Source of the DNA: Longimycelium tulufanense
GTDB taxonomy: Bacteria > Actinomycetota > Actinomycetes > Mycobacteriales > Pseudonocardiaceae
Direction: 5' to 3'
Assembly: GCF_014645795.1 (NCBI RefSeq)
Contig: NZ_BMMK01000010.1
Span: 101,226-165,225, forward strand
DNA: 64,000 nucleotides
Part shown: positions 26,202-35,608 of the stretch, one piece after another
Layout of the letters: each line of letters opens with the position of its first letter
Position numbering within the stretch: position 1 is the first letter of the stretch
Translations under genes and position numbers: made by a program
Notes under the pieces: generated by a model
Database searches by the model: none
What the model was told of the DNA's origin: nothing
What the model saw: the letters and a program-made list of their open reading frames with translations, nothing else

Positions 26202-27322
26202 GACTTGCGCTCCCAGAACCCAGGACCGATCGCCTCGATGAAGTCACCGCGGGCGAAGAAGTAGCCGTCCTCGTCAACTTCGATGGGCAACTGCGGCAGC
26301 GCCCGCGTCGCCGGGCCGAAGATCGGCTTACAGTAGGTGTACACATCGAACTGCGACTGGTGGCACGGGCAGAGCAGGCGACCGGTCTGCTGCTCGAACA
26401 GTGACGTCGGGCACCCCAGGTGGGTACAGATCTTCGAGTAGGCGTAGTAGTCGCCGTAGTTGAAGTTCTCCTGGCCCTTGCGCTTCACCACGCGCTGGTT
26501 CGGCCGCAGTCGGATCAGCATGACCGGGTTGTCCGACCGGCGCAGCGCCTTGATCAGCTTCTCCGGGTCGTTGCGCTCGGACTCACGGAACGGGAAGACC
26601 GTCTCGAAGCCACCGGCGTCCAGGTCCTCCGGACGCACCAGCACGACCTCGTGTGGGTCACCGGTGTCGCGCCGCAGGTACACCCGCTCGCCGTTCTTCG
26701 ACTGCCAGCCGGTGTGCCACAGCGAGTCGGGGCTGTCGCTCCTCTTCCACGGGTTGCGGACCAGGCCACCGACGGCGAAGACACCGGCACCGAGCCCGAA
26801 CACGCCGCCGGCGAAGCCCAGCGACCGCTTGATCATCGACCGGCGCTGGATGCCGGTGGTGTCCGCGGCGTCCCCCAGCAGGGCACCGATGCTCTTCTGG
26901 TCCACCGGGTCCGACGGGCCGTCGTGCCGGGTCTGGACCGCGATCTCCTCGTTGAAGAACTTCTTCGCGTACAGCAGGATGCCGAAGCCGATCGCCAGGA
27001 TCGCCAGGCCCAGGGTCGCCCCCAGCAGCGGCGTGTACAGCGAGTACATCAGGTACCCGTCGGCGAACGGCGACTCGTACTTCCACGGCCAGAACAGGTA
27101 CACGGCGAGGAAGGCCAGACCGGACAGACCGGACAACACGAACCAGGCGGTGACGCCGCGCTGCGCGCGCTTCTCGGCGCGGGTGCCCTTGACCGGCCAC
27201 CGGTCCGCGTAGTGCACCAGCTCGACGTCGTCCAGCTTGGTCCCGAGCTTGACCAGCTCGTCCCGGCTCATCTCGGCGAGCTCTGCCTCGGTGGGCAGGT
27301 CCTCCCTACGCTGCTCGCTCAT
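26198..27322 (-). CDS. qcrA: Cytochrome bc1 complex Rieske iron-sulfur subunit
   Basis: 374 residues. Three N-terminal membrane segments (an actinobacterial extension; e.g. '[19 protein letters not shown]'), then the Rieske domain with 'CTHLGC' and 'CPCHQS', whose two Cys and two His bind the 2Fe-2S cluster. It passes electrons from quinol at QcrB to the heme of QcrC. The ATG at 27322 overlaps the qcrC stop (ATGA), so translation is coupled. Confidence 0.97.
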   Translation of the reverse strand: MSEQRREDLPTEAELAEMSRDELVKLGTKLDDVELVHYADRWPVKGTRAEKRAQRGVTAWFVLSGLSGLAFLAVYLFWPWKYESPFADGYLMYSLYTPLLGATLGLAILAIGFGILLYAKKFFNEEIAVQTRHDGPSDPVDQKSIGALLGDAADTTGIQRRSMIKRSLGFAGGVFGLGAGVFAVGGLVRNPWKRSDSPDSLWHTGWQSKNGERVYLRRDTGDPHEVVLVRPEDLDAGGFETVFPFRESERNDPEKLIKALRRSDNPVMLIRLRPNQRVVKRKGQENFNYGDYYAYSKICTHLGCPTSLFEQQTGRLLCPCHQSQFDVYTYCKPIFGPATRALPQLPIEVDEDGYFFARGDFIEAIGPGFWERKS

Positions 27323-28125
27323 GCCTTGCTCCCGATCCACAGGGTCACGCCGATCAGCGCGCCGATGCCCACAATCCACGCGATGACGCCCTCGGGGCCC
27401 GGCCCGTAGCCGCCCAGCGCGTTACCACCGGGGTTGTTGCGGCCCTCGGTGACGGACTTGACGTAGGCGATGATGTCCTTCTTCTCCTCCGGCGAGAGCT
27501 GCCGGTCGGAGAACTTCGGCATGTTCTGTGGTCCGGTGAGCATCGCGGTGTAGAGCTGCTCCTCGGTGACGCCGTCCAGCTCCGGCGCGAACTTCCCGGA
27601 CGACAGCGCGCCACCGCGGCCGGTGAAGTTGTGACAGGAGGCGCAGTTGAGCCGGAACAGCTCGCCACCACGGGCGGGGTCGCTGCCGCGCAGCGCCTCG
27701 CCGCGCTCCTCGGGCCGGACCGGGCCACCACCGCGGGACTGCACGAACGCGGCGAGCGCGTCGATCTGCTCGGGGCTGAACTTCGGCGGCTTGCGCACCG
27801 CCTGGGCCTCCTGCCGCGCCATCGGCATGCGCCCGGTGGAGACCTGGAAGTAGACGGCCGCCTCGCCGACGCCGATCAAACTCGGGCCACGGTCCTGCTC
27901 GCCCTGCAGGTTCGAACCATGGCAGGTGATGCAGGAGGTGTTGTAGAGCTGCTCACCCTGGCGGACCAGCGCCGGGTCCTCGGCTGCGTTCGCCATCTGC
28001 GGCTTCGGTGTGAGCACGACGTACAGCCCGCCGACGCTGAGCAACGCGATGCTCAGCGCGAGCAGACCGGCGACCCGGCGCCGCAGCTTGGAACGCTGCC
28101 GGGTCCGTTGCTTCTTGGTGGTCAT
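27319..28125 (-). CDS. qcrC: Cytochrome bc1 complex diheme cytochrome c subunit
   Basis: 268 residues. N-terminal anchor (residues 18-38), two c-type heme sites CITCH (65-69) and CASCH (161-165), and a C-terminal anchor '[20 protein letters not shown]'. In actinobacteria the second heme hands electrons directly to oxidase subunit II, forming the bc1-aa3 supercomplex. ATG at 28125. It is 52 bp downstream of ctaE. Confidence 0.97.
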   Translation of the reverse strand: MTTKKQRTRQRSKLRRRVAGLLALSIALLSVGGLYVVLTPKPQMANAAEDPALVRQGEQLYNTSCITCHGSNLQGEQDRGPSLIGVGEAAVYFQVSTGRMPMARQEAQAVRKPPKFSPEQIDALAAFVQSRGGGPVRPEERGEALRGSDPARGGELFRLNCASCHNFTGRGGALSSGKFAPELDGVTEEQLYTAMLTGPQNMPKFSDRQLSPEEKKDIIAYVKSVTEGRNNPGGNALGGYGPGPEGVIAWIVGIGALIGVTLWIGSKA

Positions 28126-28177
28126 GTGTGCGGCAACCCTTGCTGGTCGAGTTCGGGGCTCGTGCGCGGCCGAGTCG

Positions 28178-28780
28178 TCAGGGGATCAGGTAGATCGTGG
28201 CGAACAGGCCGATCCACACGACGTCGACGAAGTGCCAGTAGTACGACACCACGATCGCCGCGGTGGCCTGTGCGGGCGTGAACTTGCTCAGCTTGGTCCG
28301 CACGAGCAGGTACACGAACGCGATCAGACCGCCGATCACGTGCAGCCCGTGGAACCCGGTGGTCAGGTAGAACACCGTGCCGAAGGCCGAGGAGGAGATG
28401 GTGACTCCCTCGTGCGTGACCAGCTGGTAGTACTCACCGGCCTGGCCGGCGACGAAGATCGCGCCGAGTACCAGCGTGATCGCGTACCACAGCCGGAGCC
28501 CGAAGACGTCGCCCTGCTCCGCCTTGAACACACCCCACTGGCAGGTGAACGACGACGCCACCAGGATGATCGTGAACGGGAGGGCGTACGCCACGTTCAG
28601 CTCTGCCGGCGGCGGCGGCCACGGGCCCTCGTTCTGGGCCTTCACCGTGAAGAACATGGCGAACAGCCCAGCGAAGAACATCAGCTCGCTGGACAGCCAG
28701 ACGACCGTGCCTACGCTGACCATGTTGGGCCGGTTCAGCGAATGCACGCGCTGGCCGATGGTGGGCGCTGCCGTTGTCAC
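28178..28780 (-). CDS. ctaE: Cytochrome c oxidase subunit III
   Basis: 200 residues with five membrane helices, as usual for this phylum. Near-identical in pattern to mycobacterial CtaE: '[20 protein letters not shown]', 'SFTCQWGVF', '[16 protein letters not shown]', and the closing '[19 protein letters not shown]'. I chose the GTG at 28780, because homologues begin there and a -10-like TAATGC lies 6 bp upstream (leaderless); an ATG at 28789 would add three residues. It leads the ctaE-qcrCAB operon. Confidence 0.95.
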   Translation of the reverse strand: MTTAAPTIGQRVHSLNRPNMVSVGTVVWLSSELMFFAGLFAMFFTVKAQNEGPWPPPPAELNVAYALPFTIILVASSFTCQWGVFKAEQGDVFGLRLWYAITLVLGAIFVAGQAGEYYQLVTHEGVTISSSAFGTVFYLTTGFHGLHVIGGLIAFVYLLVRTKLSKFTPAQATAAIVVSYYWHFVDVVWIGLFATIYLIP

Positions 28781-28874
28781 GCGACGCATTATGGCGTGCA
28801 GGAATCCCGGCCGCCCGGTCGGGTCCACCGCGCAGGCGGTATCGTGCCCCGCGTCACAGAGGGTGAGGAACACC

Positions 28875-29465
28875 GTGGGACCACTGGGCCGGTTGCGGGA
28901 ACGATTCCGTCGCCGCCGCGCGACGGGGCTCGACCCGGATGATCCGAGCCTGGTGGTGATCGCGGTGGCCGCCGATCCGGCCGAGGCCGACTCGACCGTG
29001 TTGGCCCGCGCGACGGGGTGGCGCCCGGCGACGCCGGCCGTGCTGCGCCACCATCTCGCGCTGCCGCCGGAGTCGGTGGAGAGGGCACGGGAACTGCTGG
29101 CGACGGACGGGTGGCGGCTGCAGGAGTTCCCGCGAGGTGACGGGCGAAGCGAGCATCGCAGCTCGGCGACAAGGTGCGCAGCGGAGCCCGGAGCCGAGCA
29201 ATCCAACACGAGTGGTGACGGGCGAAGCGAGCATCGCAACGCAGCGATGGGGTGCGCAGCGGAGCCCGGAGCCGAACAGTCCACTACCGCGTCCGGTGGT
29301 GGGCTGGATGTCCCGGGTGGGCCCGGGACCGTGCGGTTGGTCGCGACGCGGGTCCAGATGCTGGACGCGCTGCACTGTGCCCAGGAGCGGTCCCGGATGG
29401 CCGGGCTGGCGCAGCGGCTGGGTGGCGAGGCGCTCGGCTGGGACGCGCTGCAGACGCCGGGCTGA
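28875..29465 (+). CDS. Hypothetical protein interrupted by a 78-bp tandem repeat
   Basis: 196 residues from a GTG at 28875 with 'gagggtgagg' upstream; divergent from ctaE. The opening ('[17 protein letters not shown]') is basic, followed by '[20 protein letters not shown]' and a short helical domain. Residues 88-140 consist of two copies of a 26-residue unit beginning 'GDGRSEHR' and containing '[10 protein letters not shown]', which look like a foreign repeat inserted in frame between the two halves of the domain. The C-terminus ('[20 protein letters not shown]') is again ordinary. Function not recognised. Confidence 0.65.
   Translation: MGPLGRLRERFRRRRATGLDPDDPSLVVIAVAADPAEADSTVLARATGWRPATPAVLRHHLALPPESVERARELLATDGWRLQEFPRGDGRSEHRSSATRCAAEPGAEQSNTSGDGRSEHRNAAMGCAAEPGAEQSTTASGGGLDVPGGPGTVRLVATRVQMLDALHCAQERSRMAGLAQRLGGEALGWDALQTPG
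29136..29290 (+). repeat. 78-bp tandem direct repeat, two copies, inside a gene
   Basis: Units start at 29136 and 29214 (period 78). The shared core begins ggtgacgggcgaagcgagca and includes gtgcgcagcggagcccggag. The period is a multiple of three, so the reading frame is kept. Each unit contains GC-rich self-complementary stretches, like interspersed repeats of this family. Confidence 0.75.
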
Positions 29466-29522
29466 TCCCTCGATAGCATCGGGCGGCCGGTGCCCGAGCG
29501 GGCCACGATGTGGGAGGACGGC

Positions 29523-29930
29523 ATGAACGCGCAGCCCATGACGATCCTGGTGTTCAGCCACCGGCCGGAGGTGCGGGAGGCGATCATCACCGCGGTCGGC
29601 CGCCGTCCCGCCCCCGACCTGGGCCGGGTCCGTTACGTGGAGGCCGGCACGATCGCCGAGGTGTTGTCGCTGGCCGACGCCGGTGTCGACCTGGCGATCC
29701 TGGACGGGGAGGCGCAGCCCACCGGCGGCCTCGGCCTGTCCCGGCAGCTGAAGAATGAGCTGGCGCAGTGCCCGCCGATCGTGGTGGCCGTGCGGCGCCG
29801 GGACGACCGCTGGCTGGCGACCTGGTCGCAGGCGGACGCCGTGATCGTGCACCCGCTCGACCCGCTGGCCGCCGCCGAGACCGTGGCCGAGGTGCTGCGG
29901 TCGCACCGGCTGCCGGCCGCCCAGGGATAG
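29523..29930 (+). CDS. Receiver-like (CheY-fold) protein
   Basis: 135 residues, ATG at 29523 after 'gggagga'; a TAGCAT -10 lies at 29474-29479. The fold reads as a response-regulator receiver: '[19 protein letters not shown]' as first strand and helix, and '[20 protein letters not shown]' with the phospho-acceptor Asp of the usual D-x-x-x-x loop, but the early acidic pair is replaced by Ser/His and the late Lys is not evident. There is no output domain. It may be a degenerate receiver acting through protein contacts. Eight bases separate it from trpD. Confidence 0.75.
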   Translation: MNAQPMTILVFSHRPEVREAIITAVGRRPAPDLGRVRYVEAGTIAEVLSLADAGVDLAILDGEAQPTGGLGLSRQLKNELAQCPPIVVAVRRRDDRWLATWSQADAVIVHPLDPLAAAETVAEVLRSHRLPAAQG

Positions 29931-29938
29931 GAGCCGAC

Positions 29939-31006
29939 ATGGCCGAGCGCACGGCTACCGCGCGGACCTGGCCGAACCTGCTGTCCCGGCTGGTCGGCGG
30001 CGCCAACCTGACGGCCGAGGACACCGCGTGGGCGATGGACCAGGTGATGTCCGGCGACGCGAGCCCGGCGCAGGTGGCCGGGTTCGTGGTGGCGTTGCGG
30101 GCCAAGGGTGAGACCGCGGCGGAGATCGCCGGGCTGGCGCGGGCCATGCTGGCGCACGCGCGGCGGGTCGAGCTGGACGTGCGCGCGGTGGACGTGGTGG
30201 GGACCGGCGGTGACCGCAGCGGCACCGTCAACATCTCCACGATGGCCGCGATCATCACCGCCGCGGCCGGCGTACCCGTGGTCAAGCACGGGAACCGGGC
30301 CGCGTCGTCGAAGTGCGGCACGGCGGACGTACTGGAGGCGCTGGGGGTGGCGATCGAGCTGCCGCCGGCGGCGGTGCGTCGCTGCGTCGACGAGCTGGGG
30401 GTGGGGTTCTGCTTCGCCCCGGTCTTCCACCCGGCGATGCGGCACGCTGCCGCGCCCCGGCGGGAGCTGGGCATTCCCACGGCGTTCAACGTGCTGGGGC
30501 CGCTGACCAACCCGGCGGGGACCACGGCCGGTCTCATCGGGTGCGCCGATCCGCGGCTGGCCCCGGTGATGGCGGAGGTGTTCGCCGGGCGTGGGGCCAG
30601 CGTGCTGCTGGCGCGCGGGGACGACGGCCTGGACGAGATCACAACGACCACCACCACGACGGCGTGGGTGGTGCACGACCGGCAGGTCCGGCAGGAGACC
30701 GTGGATCCGATCGCGCTGGGGATCGAGCTGGCGCGGCCGCAGGACCTGGCCGGTGGTGACGCCGCGGTGAATGCCGAGGTCGTGCGGGAGCTGGTTGCGG
30801 GCAAGCCGGGTCCGGTGCGGGACGCGGTGGTGCTCAACGCGGCCGGTGCCCTGGCGGCCTACGAGGGTTTCTCCACGGATCTGGTGGCGGACCTGCGGGC
30901 GGGGTTGGAGCGCGCCGCGCACACGATCGACTCCGGTGCGGCGGCCACCCTGCTGACCCGCTGGGCCGAGCTGTCCACGTCCCTGAAGGCGGAGTACAGC
31001 GCCTAG
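29939..31006 (+). CDS. trpD: Anthranilate phosphoribosyltransferase
   Basis: 355 residues. Joins anthranilate and PRPP in tryptophan biosynthesis. Signatures: '[17 protein letters not shown]' (PRPP-binding glycine loop, near 80), '[18 protein letters not shown]' (anthranilate site) and '[10 protein letters not shown]'. ATG at 29939 after 'tagga'. A run of seven Thr codons near residue 238 is a local oddity. Its location near ctaE-qcrCAB matches Rv2192c. It ends in a CTAG shared with the stop of the opposing Uma2 gene. Confidence 0.96.
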   Translation: MAERTATARTWPNLLSRLVGGANLTAEDTAWAMDQVMSGDASPAQVAGFVVALRAKGETAAEIAGLARAMLAHARRVELDVRAVDVVGTGGDRSGTVNISTMAAIITAAAGVPVVKHGNRAASSKCGTADVLEALGVAIELPPAAVRRCVDELGVGFCFAPVFHPAMRHAAAPRRELGIPTAFNVLGPLTNPAGTTAGLIGCADPRLAPVMAEVFAGRGASVLLARGDDGLDEITTTTTTTAWVVHDRQVRQETVDPIALGIELARPQDLAGGDAAVNAEVVRELVAGKPGPVRDAVVLNAAGALAAYEGFSTDLVADLRAGLERAAHTIDSGAAATLLTRWAELSTSLKAEYSA

Positions 31007-31578
31007 GGGACGATGTCGGCGGGATCGAAGGTGACCGGCACCGGCGCGGCGGTGATCGTGACAGCCTCGCCCGGCTTGGCCGTGATCTCCTCCACGTACT
31101 GACCCTCGCCGAGGCGGAACGCGGTGATCCGGGACTCGCCCCACGCACCGAATTCCACGGTCCAGAGGAAAGGAATGCCCGCGGCGGCGAACGCGTCGAC
31201 CTTGGCCTTGCGTTCCTTCTTCTTGTTCCCGGAGGACCACAGCTCGACCACGAGCTGCATCGCGGCCGGTTCCGTCGTGGTCTCCTCACCCCACTCGTTG
31301 ATGACCATGATGTCGGGAATCAGGCCGTGACGGTTCTCGGTGGAGATCGACGCCGCGACCCCGAGCAGTACGTGCAGGTCGGGACGCCCGCTCGTCCTGA
31401 CCGCATCACGAAGGATGATGTACAGCTCCCCCATCGCATACTGGTGGGTCTTGGTCGGAGCCGGGCTCATCATGTAGTGCCCCCAGAGCAGTTCCAGGCG
31501 CCGACCGTCCTCCGGCTGGTCGGCGGACAACCATTCGGCGACGGTGTGGGGTCCGAGCTGGTGGGCGGGCGCTGCCAT
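31003..31578 (-). CDS. Uma2-family PD-(D/E)XK endonuclease-like protein
   Basis: 191 residues, ATG at 31578 after 'gaggagga'. Typical Uma2 pattern: '[19 protein letters not shown]' (Glu of the first motif), '[14 protein letters not shown]' (active-site Asp) and '[20 protein letters not shown]' (E-x-K-like). These proteins are numerous in Pseudonocardiaceae and their role is not established. Convergent with trpD, sharing 4 bp. Confidence 0.85.
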   Translation of the reverse strand: MAAPAHQLGPHTVAEWLSADQPEDGRRLELLWGHYMMSPAPTKTHQYAMGELYIILRDAVRTSGRPDLHVLLGVAASISTENRHGLIPDIMVINEWGEETTTEPAAMQLVVELWSSGNKKKERKAKVDAFAAAGIPFLWTVEFGAWGESRITAFRLGEGQYVEEITAKPGEAVTITAAPVPVTFDPADIVP

Positions 31579-31850
31579 GCGGTCCTCCTCCCGATCCCTC
31601 GTGCCACGGGGGCTGGCTCTCGGGGAGAGGCTATCCGGCGACCGCCGGGGCTGACATCCCACTCCGCGGCGACGGGACTCTGTGTCAGCGGCGGTCACGG
31701 GTGGTCCTTCCTCGAACATCGGGCAAAAACCACCGGGATCATCGACCACGCGACGGCTGGCCTGGATCACTGGATCGAGTGGCACGAAAGCCGCTGGCCG
31801 GCACCCCCGTTCGGGGTGTGCCGGCCAGTCAGCGTTGCGGAGTCCTGGGG
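31579..31850. other. Intergenic region, 272 bp
   Basis: Between two leftward genes; no gene supported. A short inverted repeat (ggctggccggcacccc... / gggtgtgccggccag) near 31792-31828 probably terminates ctaF. Confidence 0.45.
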
Positions 31851-32249
31851 TCACTCGTGGTTGGGGCCGACGTGGTACTCGAACACCAGGCCGGCGACCA
31901 TGATGATGATCAGCGCCGCCGCGATCACCAGCAGCCAGACGTGGAAGAACGCCAGCGCCAGGCCGGCCAGCGCGGCCGAGGCGGCCAGGCCCACCGGCCA
32001 GTAGCTGCCCGGGCTGAAGAAGCCCAGCTCACCCGCGCCGTCGCTGACCTCGGCGTCCTCGTTGTCCTCCGGCCGCGGCTCGACCCGTCGGGCGATGAAC
32101 CGGAAGTAGGTGCCGATGATCAACGACAGGCCACCGGTCAACGTGATCGCGGTGATCCCCACCGGCTCCTTCGCCCACAGCCCGTAGACGATCGCCGACA
32201 GGAAGAAGAAGACCGTGATGATTTCGAAGATCCGTGCTTCGACCTTCAT
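31851..32249 (-). CDS. ctaF: Cytochrome c oxidase subunit IV (actinobacterial)
   Basis: 132 residues with four predicted helices: 'IFEIITVFFFLSAIVYGLWA', 'VGITAITLTGGLSLIIGTYF', then after the acidic loop 'PEDNEDAEVSDGAGELGFFSPGS' two more. Matches the actinobacterial CtaF. Subunit of the aa3 oxidase. 42 bp downstream of ctaC, same strand. Confidence 0.93.
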   Translation of the reverse strand: MKVEARIFEIITVFFFLSAIVYGLWAKEPVGITAITLTGGLSLIIGTYFRFIARRVEPRPEDNEDAEVSDGAGELGFFSPGSYWPVGLAASAALAGLALAFFHVWLLVIAAALIIIMVAGLVFEYHVGPNHE

Positions 32250-32291
32250 GGAGTCCTCGCTCTCGCCGTCCGTTCCCGATACCGCCCGCCG

Positions 32292-33218
32292 TCAGCGTCC
32301 GCGCTCGGACGCCTCGCGGGCGGTGCGATCGGTGTTGAACGGATGGGTGGTGACCGCCTGTGGCGCGCACAGCTCGCCGCAGTTCATCGCGGCCAGCGCC
32401 TGGGCCGCCGTGTAGGGGCTGCCGGTCTGCGGGTTGGTCCGCGTCCGGTAGTCCATGTAGGTCGTGAACTTGTCCGGCGACAGCGCGCGGACCTCGAAGT
32501 TCATCACCGCGTGGTAGGTGCCGCACAACTCGGCGCAACGCCCGACGAACGAGCCCTCCCGGTCGATCGTGTTCTGGAACACGTTGTCCTGGCTGTTCTT
32601 TTCCGGGTTCGGCAGCGTGTCCCGCTTGAAGTGCCACTCCGGCACGAAGAACGAGTGGATGACGTCCTTGGACCTGATCTTGTAGCGCACCACCTGGTTG
32701 GCCGGCACGACCAGCAGCGGGATCTCCTGGCTGGTGCCGACGGTGGTCACCGGCTGCTTGTCCGGGGTCTCGTACTCCGGGTAGGAGAACTCCCAGTTCC
32801 ACTGGAAGGAAACCACGTCGACGGTGAGGGCGGGCTTCTCGTCCTTGGCGTTGACGTAGTTCTGCGTGATCACCGTGAAGTAGAACAACACGACGATGAT
32901 CACGATCGGGACGACCGTGTAGATGATCTCCAGCGGCACGTTGTACTGCGTCTGCCGCGGCAGCTCGTCCGACTTCTTGCGGTGGAACACCACCGGCCAG
33001 AGAATCAACGCCCACACGATGACGCCGACCACGAGGGCGGCGACGACCGACCAGGTCCACAGCTCGCGCATCCGGTCCGCCTGCGGGGTCACGCCCACCG
33101 GCCAACCGAAGCGCAGGACCTCGTCCGTGGAGCAGCCCGTCGCCGCTACACCAACCAGGCCGGCGAGGCCCAAGACCTTGGCCAGCCGTGCTGCCCGGGT
33201 GCCCACCTTCAGGCCCAC
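32292..33218 (-). CDS. ctaC: Cytochrome c oxidase subunit II, lipoprotein
   Basis: 308 residues, GTG at 33218. Lipobox 'VGVAATGC' with Cys29, so the mature protein is lipid-anchored. Two membrane helices follow, then the CuA cupredoxin domain: 'DVIHSFFVPEW' (His ligand) and 'CAELCGTYHAVMNF' (two Cys, Glu, His, Met ligands). It accepts electrons from the QcrC heme. The C-terminal 'MNCGELCAPQAVTTHPFNTD' tail is lineage-specific. Confidence 0.95.
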   Translation of the reverse strand: MGLKVGTRAARLAKVLGLAGLVGVAATGCSTDEVLRFGWPVGVTPQADRMRELWTWSVVAALVVGVIVWALILWPVVFHRKKSDELPRQTQYNVPLEIIYTVVPIVIIVVLFYFTVITQNYVNAKDEKPALTVDVVSFQWNWEFSYPEYETPDKQPVTTVGTSQEIPLLVVPANQVVRYKIRSKDVIHSFFVPEWHFKRDTLPNPEKNSQDNVFQNTIDREGSFVGRCAELCGTYHAVMNFEVRALSPDKFTTYMDYRTRTNPQTGSPYTAAQALAAMNCGELCAPQAVTTHPFNTDRTAREASERGR

Positions 33219-33560
33219 TGCTCGACGCCTCCTCGCTGACTGATCCGCGCTCCTCGCGGCGGTCGTCCTGGCTCGATCGCCGTCCGGGGCGACACGGCCG
33301 CCCGCGGTCGCGACGCGCTTCGGACGAGCGGTGACGGCACACCGCCGGAGTCGCGGGGAAGCCTAGCCCAGGAGTGGCGGCGCTACCGCCCGGGGGTGAT
33401 TCACAAGTCGTGCCGTGTACGTCACCCGTTGCGGTGGTGACATCGCTCGGGCGGCACGCCATGCCATGCACCCTCCGCCGCCCCGCGTACCCGGCATACT
33501 GGGCGGCCGGGAGTGACCCACCCTCCGCCGACGCCGAGACAGGGAAGGTGCGCGAGACGC
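33219..33560. other. Divergent promoter region between ctaC and asnB, 342 bp
   Basis: No gene. For ctaC a minus-strand -10 TAGGCT (33360-33365) would give a leader of about 135 nt. For asnB a -10 CATACT (33495-33500) would give a leader of about 55 nt. Neither -35 is clear. Confidence 0.45.
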
Positions 33561-35477
33561 GTGTGCGGCCTACTAGGACTGGTTAGCCCCTCGACGAGCG
33601 ATGCCGCGATGGCTCGGTCCGCGGTGGCCGGGGCGTTGCGTTGCCAACGGCACCGCGGCCCGGACGAGAGCGACACGTGGCACCAGGACGAGGTGGTGTT
33701 CGGGTTCAACCGGCTCTCGATCATCGACCTGGAGCGCTCGCACCAGCCGCTGCGCTACGCCGACGGCCGTTACACGATCATCTTCAACGGGGAGATCTAC
33801 AACTACCTGGAGTTGCGGGCGGAGCTGACCGAGCAGTACGGCGCGGAGTTCGCCACCGACGGTGACACCGAGACGATCGTCGCTGCCTACCACCACTGGG
33901 GCCCGTCGGCGGTGGGCCGGCTGCGGGGCATGTTCGCGTTCCTGATCTGGGACGCCCAGGAGCACGTGATCTTCGGCGCGCGCGATCCCTTCGGCATCAA
34001 GCCGCTGTTCTATGCGGCCGGACCGGGCGGGGTGGCCTTCTCCAGTGAGAAGAAGAGCCTGCTGGAGCTGTCCGAGGCGTTGGTGCTGTCCCCGGAGCTG
34101 GACCGCACCGCGCTGCAGCACTACCTGACGCTGCAGTACGTGCCGGAGCCGGAGACGCTGCACACCGGGATCCGGCGGATCGAGTCGGGTACGTCGTTCA
34201 CGGTGTCGCCGGGCGGGCAGGTGGTGACCGAGCGGTACTTCGCGCCGACCTTCCGGCCGCGCCCGGTGCACGGTGAGGCCGACGCCTCCCGGCTCTACCA
34301 CGAGATCGCTGAGGCGTTGCGCGACTCGGTGGCCAAGCACATGCGCGCCGACGTGACCGTGGGTGCCTTCCTCTCCGGTGGCATCGACTCCAGTGCGACG
34401 GCGTGCCTGGCCAAGGAGCACAATCCGGACCTGATCACGTTCACCACGGGTTTCGAGCGCCCGGGTTACTCGGAGGTGGACGTGGCCGCGGAGACCGCGG
34501 CCGCCCTGGGGGTGAAGCATGTGGTCCGCACGGTGTCGCCCCGGGAGATGATGGAGGCGTTCCCGCTGATCATCTGGTACCTGGACGACCCGGTCGCCGA
34601 CCCGTCGCTGGTACCGCTGTACTACATCGCCCGCGAGGCCCGCCAGCACGTCAAGGTGGTGCTGTCCGGTGAGGGTGCCGACGAGTTGTTCGGCGGCTAC
34701 ACCATCTACCGGGAGCCGCTGTCGCTGGCGCCGTTCGAGAAGGTGCCGGGCGCGCTACGCACCGTGATGGGCAAGGTCTCCACCCGTATTCCGGAGGGTG
34801 TGCGGGGCAAGGATCTGCTGCGCCGGGGTGCGTTGACGCTGGAGGAGCGCTACTACGGCAACGCCCGGATCTTCCTGGACGACCAGTTGCGTCGCGTGCT
34901 GCGCACCTACGACCCGCGGGTGGGTCATCAGGACGTCACGGCCCGCCCCTACCGGGAGTCCCGCGGCTGGGACCCGGTGGCCCGGATGCAGCACGTGGAC
35001 CTGTTCACCTGGCTGCGCGGGGACATCCTGGTCAAGGCCGACAAGATGACGATGGCCAACTCGCTGGAGCTGCGGGTGCCGTTCCTGGACCCCGAGGTGT
35101 TCAGGATCGCCGCGCAGGTCCCCTACCAGCTCAAGCTCACCAAGGAGACCACCAAGTACGCGCTGCGCCGTGCCCTGCGCGAGATCATCCCGCCGCACGT
35201 GCTCAACCGGAGGAAGTTGGGCTTCCCGGTGCCGATCCGGCACTGGCTCAAGAGCGAGATGTACGACTGGGCACGCGACATCGTCATCCAGTCCCAGACC
35301 GACCATCTGATCGACAAGAACGCCGTGCTGCAGGTGCTGGAGGAGCACCGCTCCGGGGTGTCGGACCACAGCCGCCGTATCTGGGCGTTGCTGGCCTTCA
35401 TGCTCTGGCACGGCATCTTCGTCGAGAAGCGGATCCAGCCGACCATTCCCGAACCCCACTACCCGGTCAAGATCTGA
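33561..35477 (+). CDS. asnB: Asparagine synthase (glutamine-hydrolysing)
   Basis: 638 residues. The GTG at 33561 is followed directly by Cys2 ('VCGLLGLV'), the N-terminal nucleophile of the glutaminase domain, which fixes the start. 'RHRGPDESDTW' and 'FNGEIYNYLELR' complete that domain. The synthetase domain has the ATP pyrophosphatase loop 'FLSGGIDSS' and 'LSGEGADELFGGY'. Next to ctaC this matches Rv2201; in relatives it also affects amidation of cell-wall m-DAP. It is the last core gene before the nucleoside-type insertion. Confidence 0.96.
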   Translation: MCGLLGLVSPSTSDAAMARSAVAGALRCQRHRGPDESDTWHQDEVVFGFNRLSIIDLERSHQPLRYADGRYTIIFNGEIYNYLELRAELTEQYGAEFATDGDTETIVAAYHHWGPSAVGRLRGMFAFLIWDAQEHVIFGARDPFGIKPLFYAAGPGGVAFSSEKKSLLELSEALVLSPELDRTALQHYLTLQYVPEPETLHTGIRRIESGTSFTVSPGGQVVTERYFAPTFRPRPVHGEADASRLYHEIAEALRDSVAKHMRADVTVGAFLSGGIDSSATACLAKEHNPDLITFTTGFERPGYSEVDVAAETAAALGVKHVVRTVSPREMMEAFPLIIWYLDDPVADPSLVPLYYIAREARQHVKVVLSGEGADELFGGYTIYREPLSLAPFEKVPGALRTVMGKVSTRIPEGVRGKDLLRRGALTLEERYYGNARIFLDDQLRRVLRTYDPRVGHQDVTARPYRESRGWDPVARMQHVDLFTWLRGDILVKADKMTMANSLELRVPFLDPEVFRIAAQVPYQLKLTKETTKYALRRALREIIPPHVLNRRKLGFPVPIRHWLKSEMYDWARDIVIQSQTDHLIDKNAVLQVLEEHRSGVSDHSRRIWALLAFMLWHGIFVEKRIQPTIPEPHYPVKI

Positions 35478-35495
35478 CCGACGGGCTCGAACACG

Positions 35496-35539
35496 AAGTG
35501 CCGGTACGCACCGAATTGTCGGGACGTACCGGCACTTTT
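35496..35539 (+). terminator. Terminator of asnB
   Basis: 13-bp perfect stem 35496-35508 with 35525-35537, followed by TTTT. It marks the left border between core genes and block 1. Confidence 0.9.
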
Positions 35540-35608
35540 GTCGGTGCTACGGGCTTTCCTTGCTCCCGGGGAGCGGCAACCGGTGCCGCGGCGACCCGAC
35601 GGCCGAAC

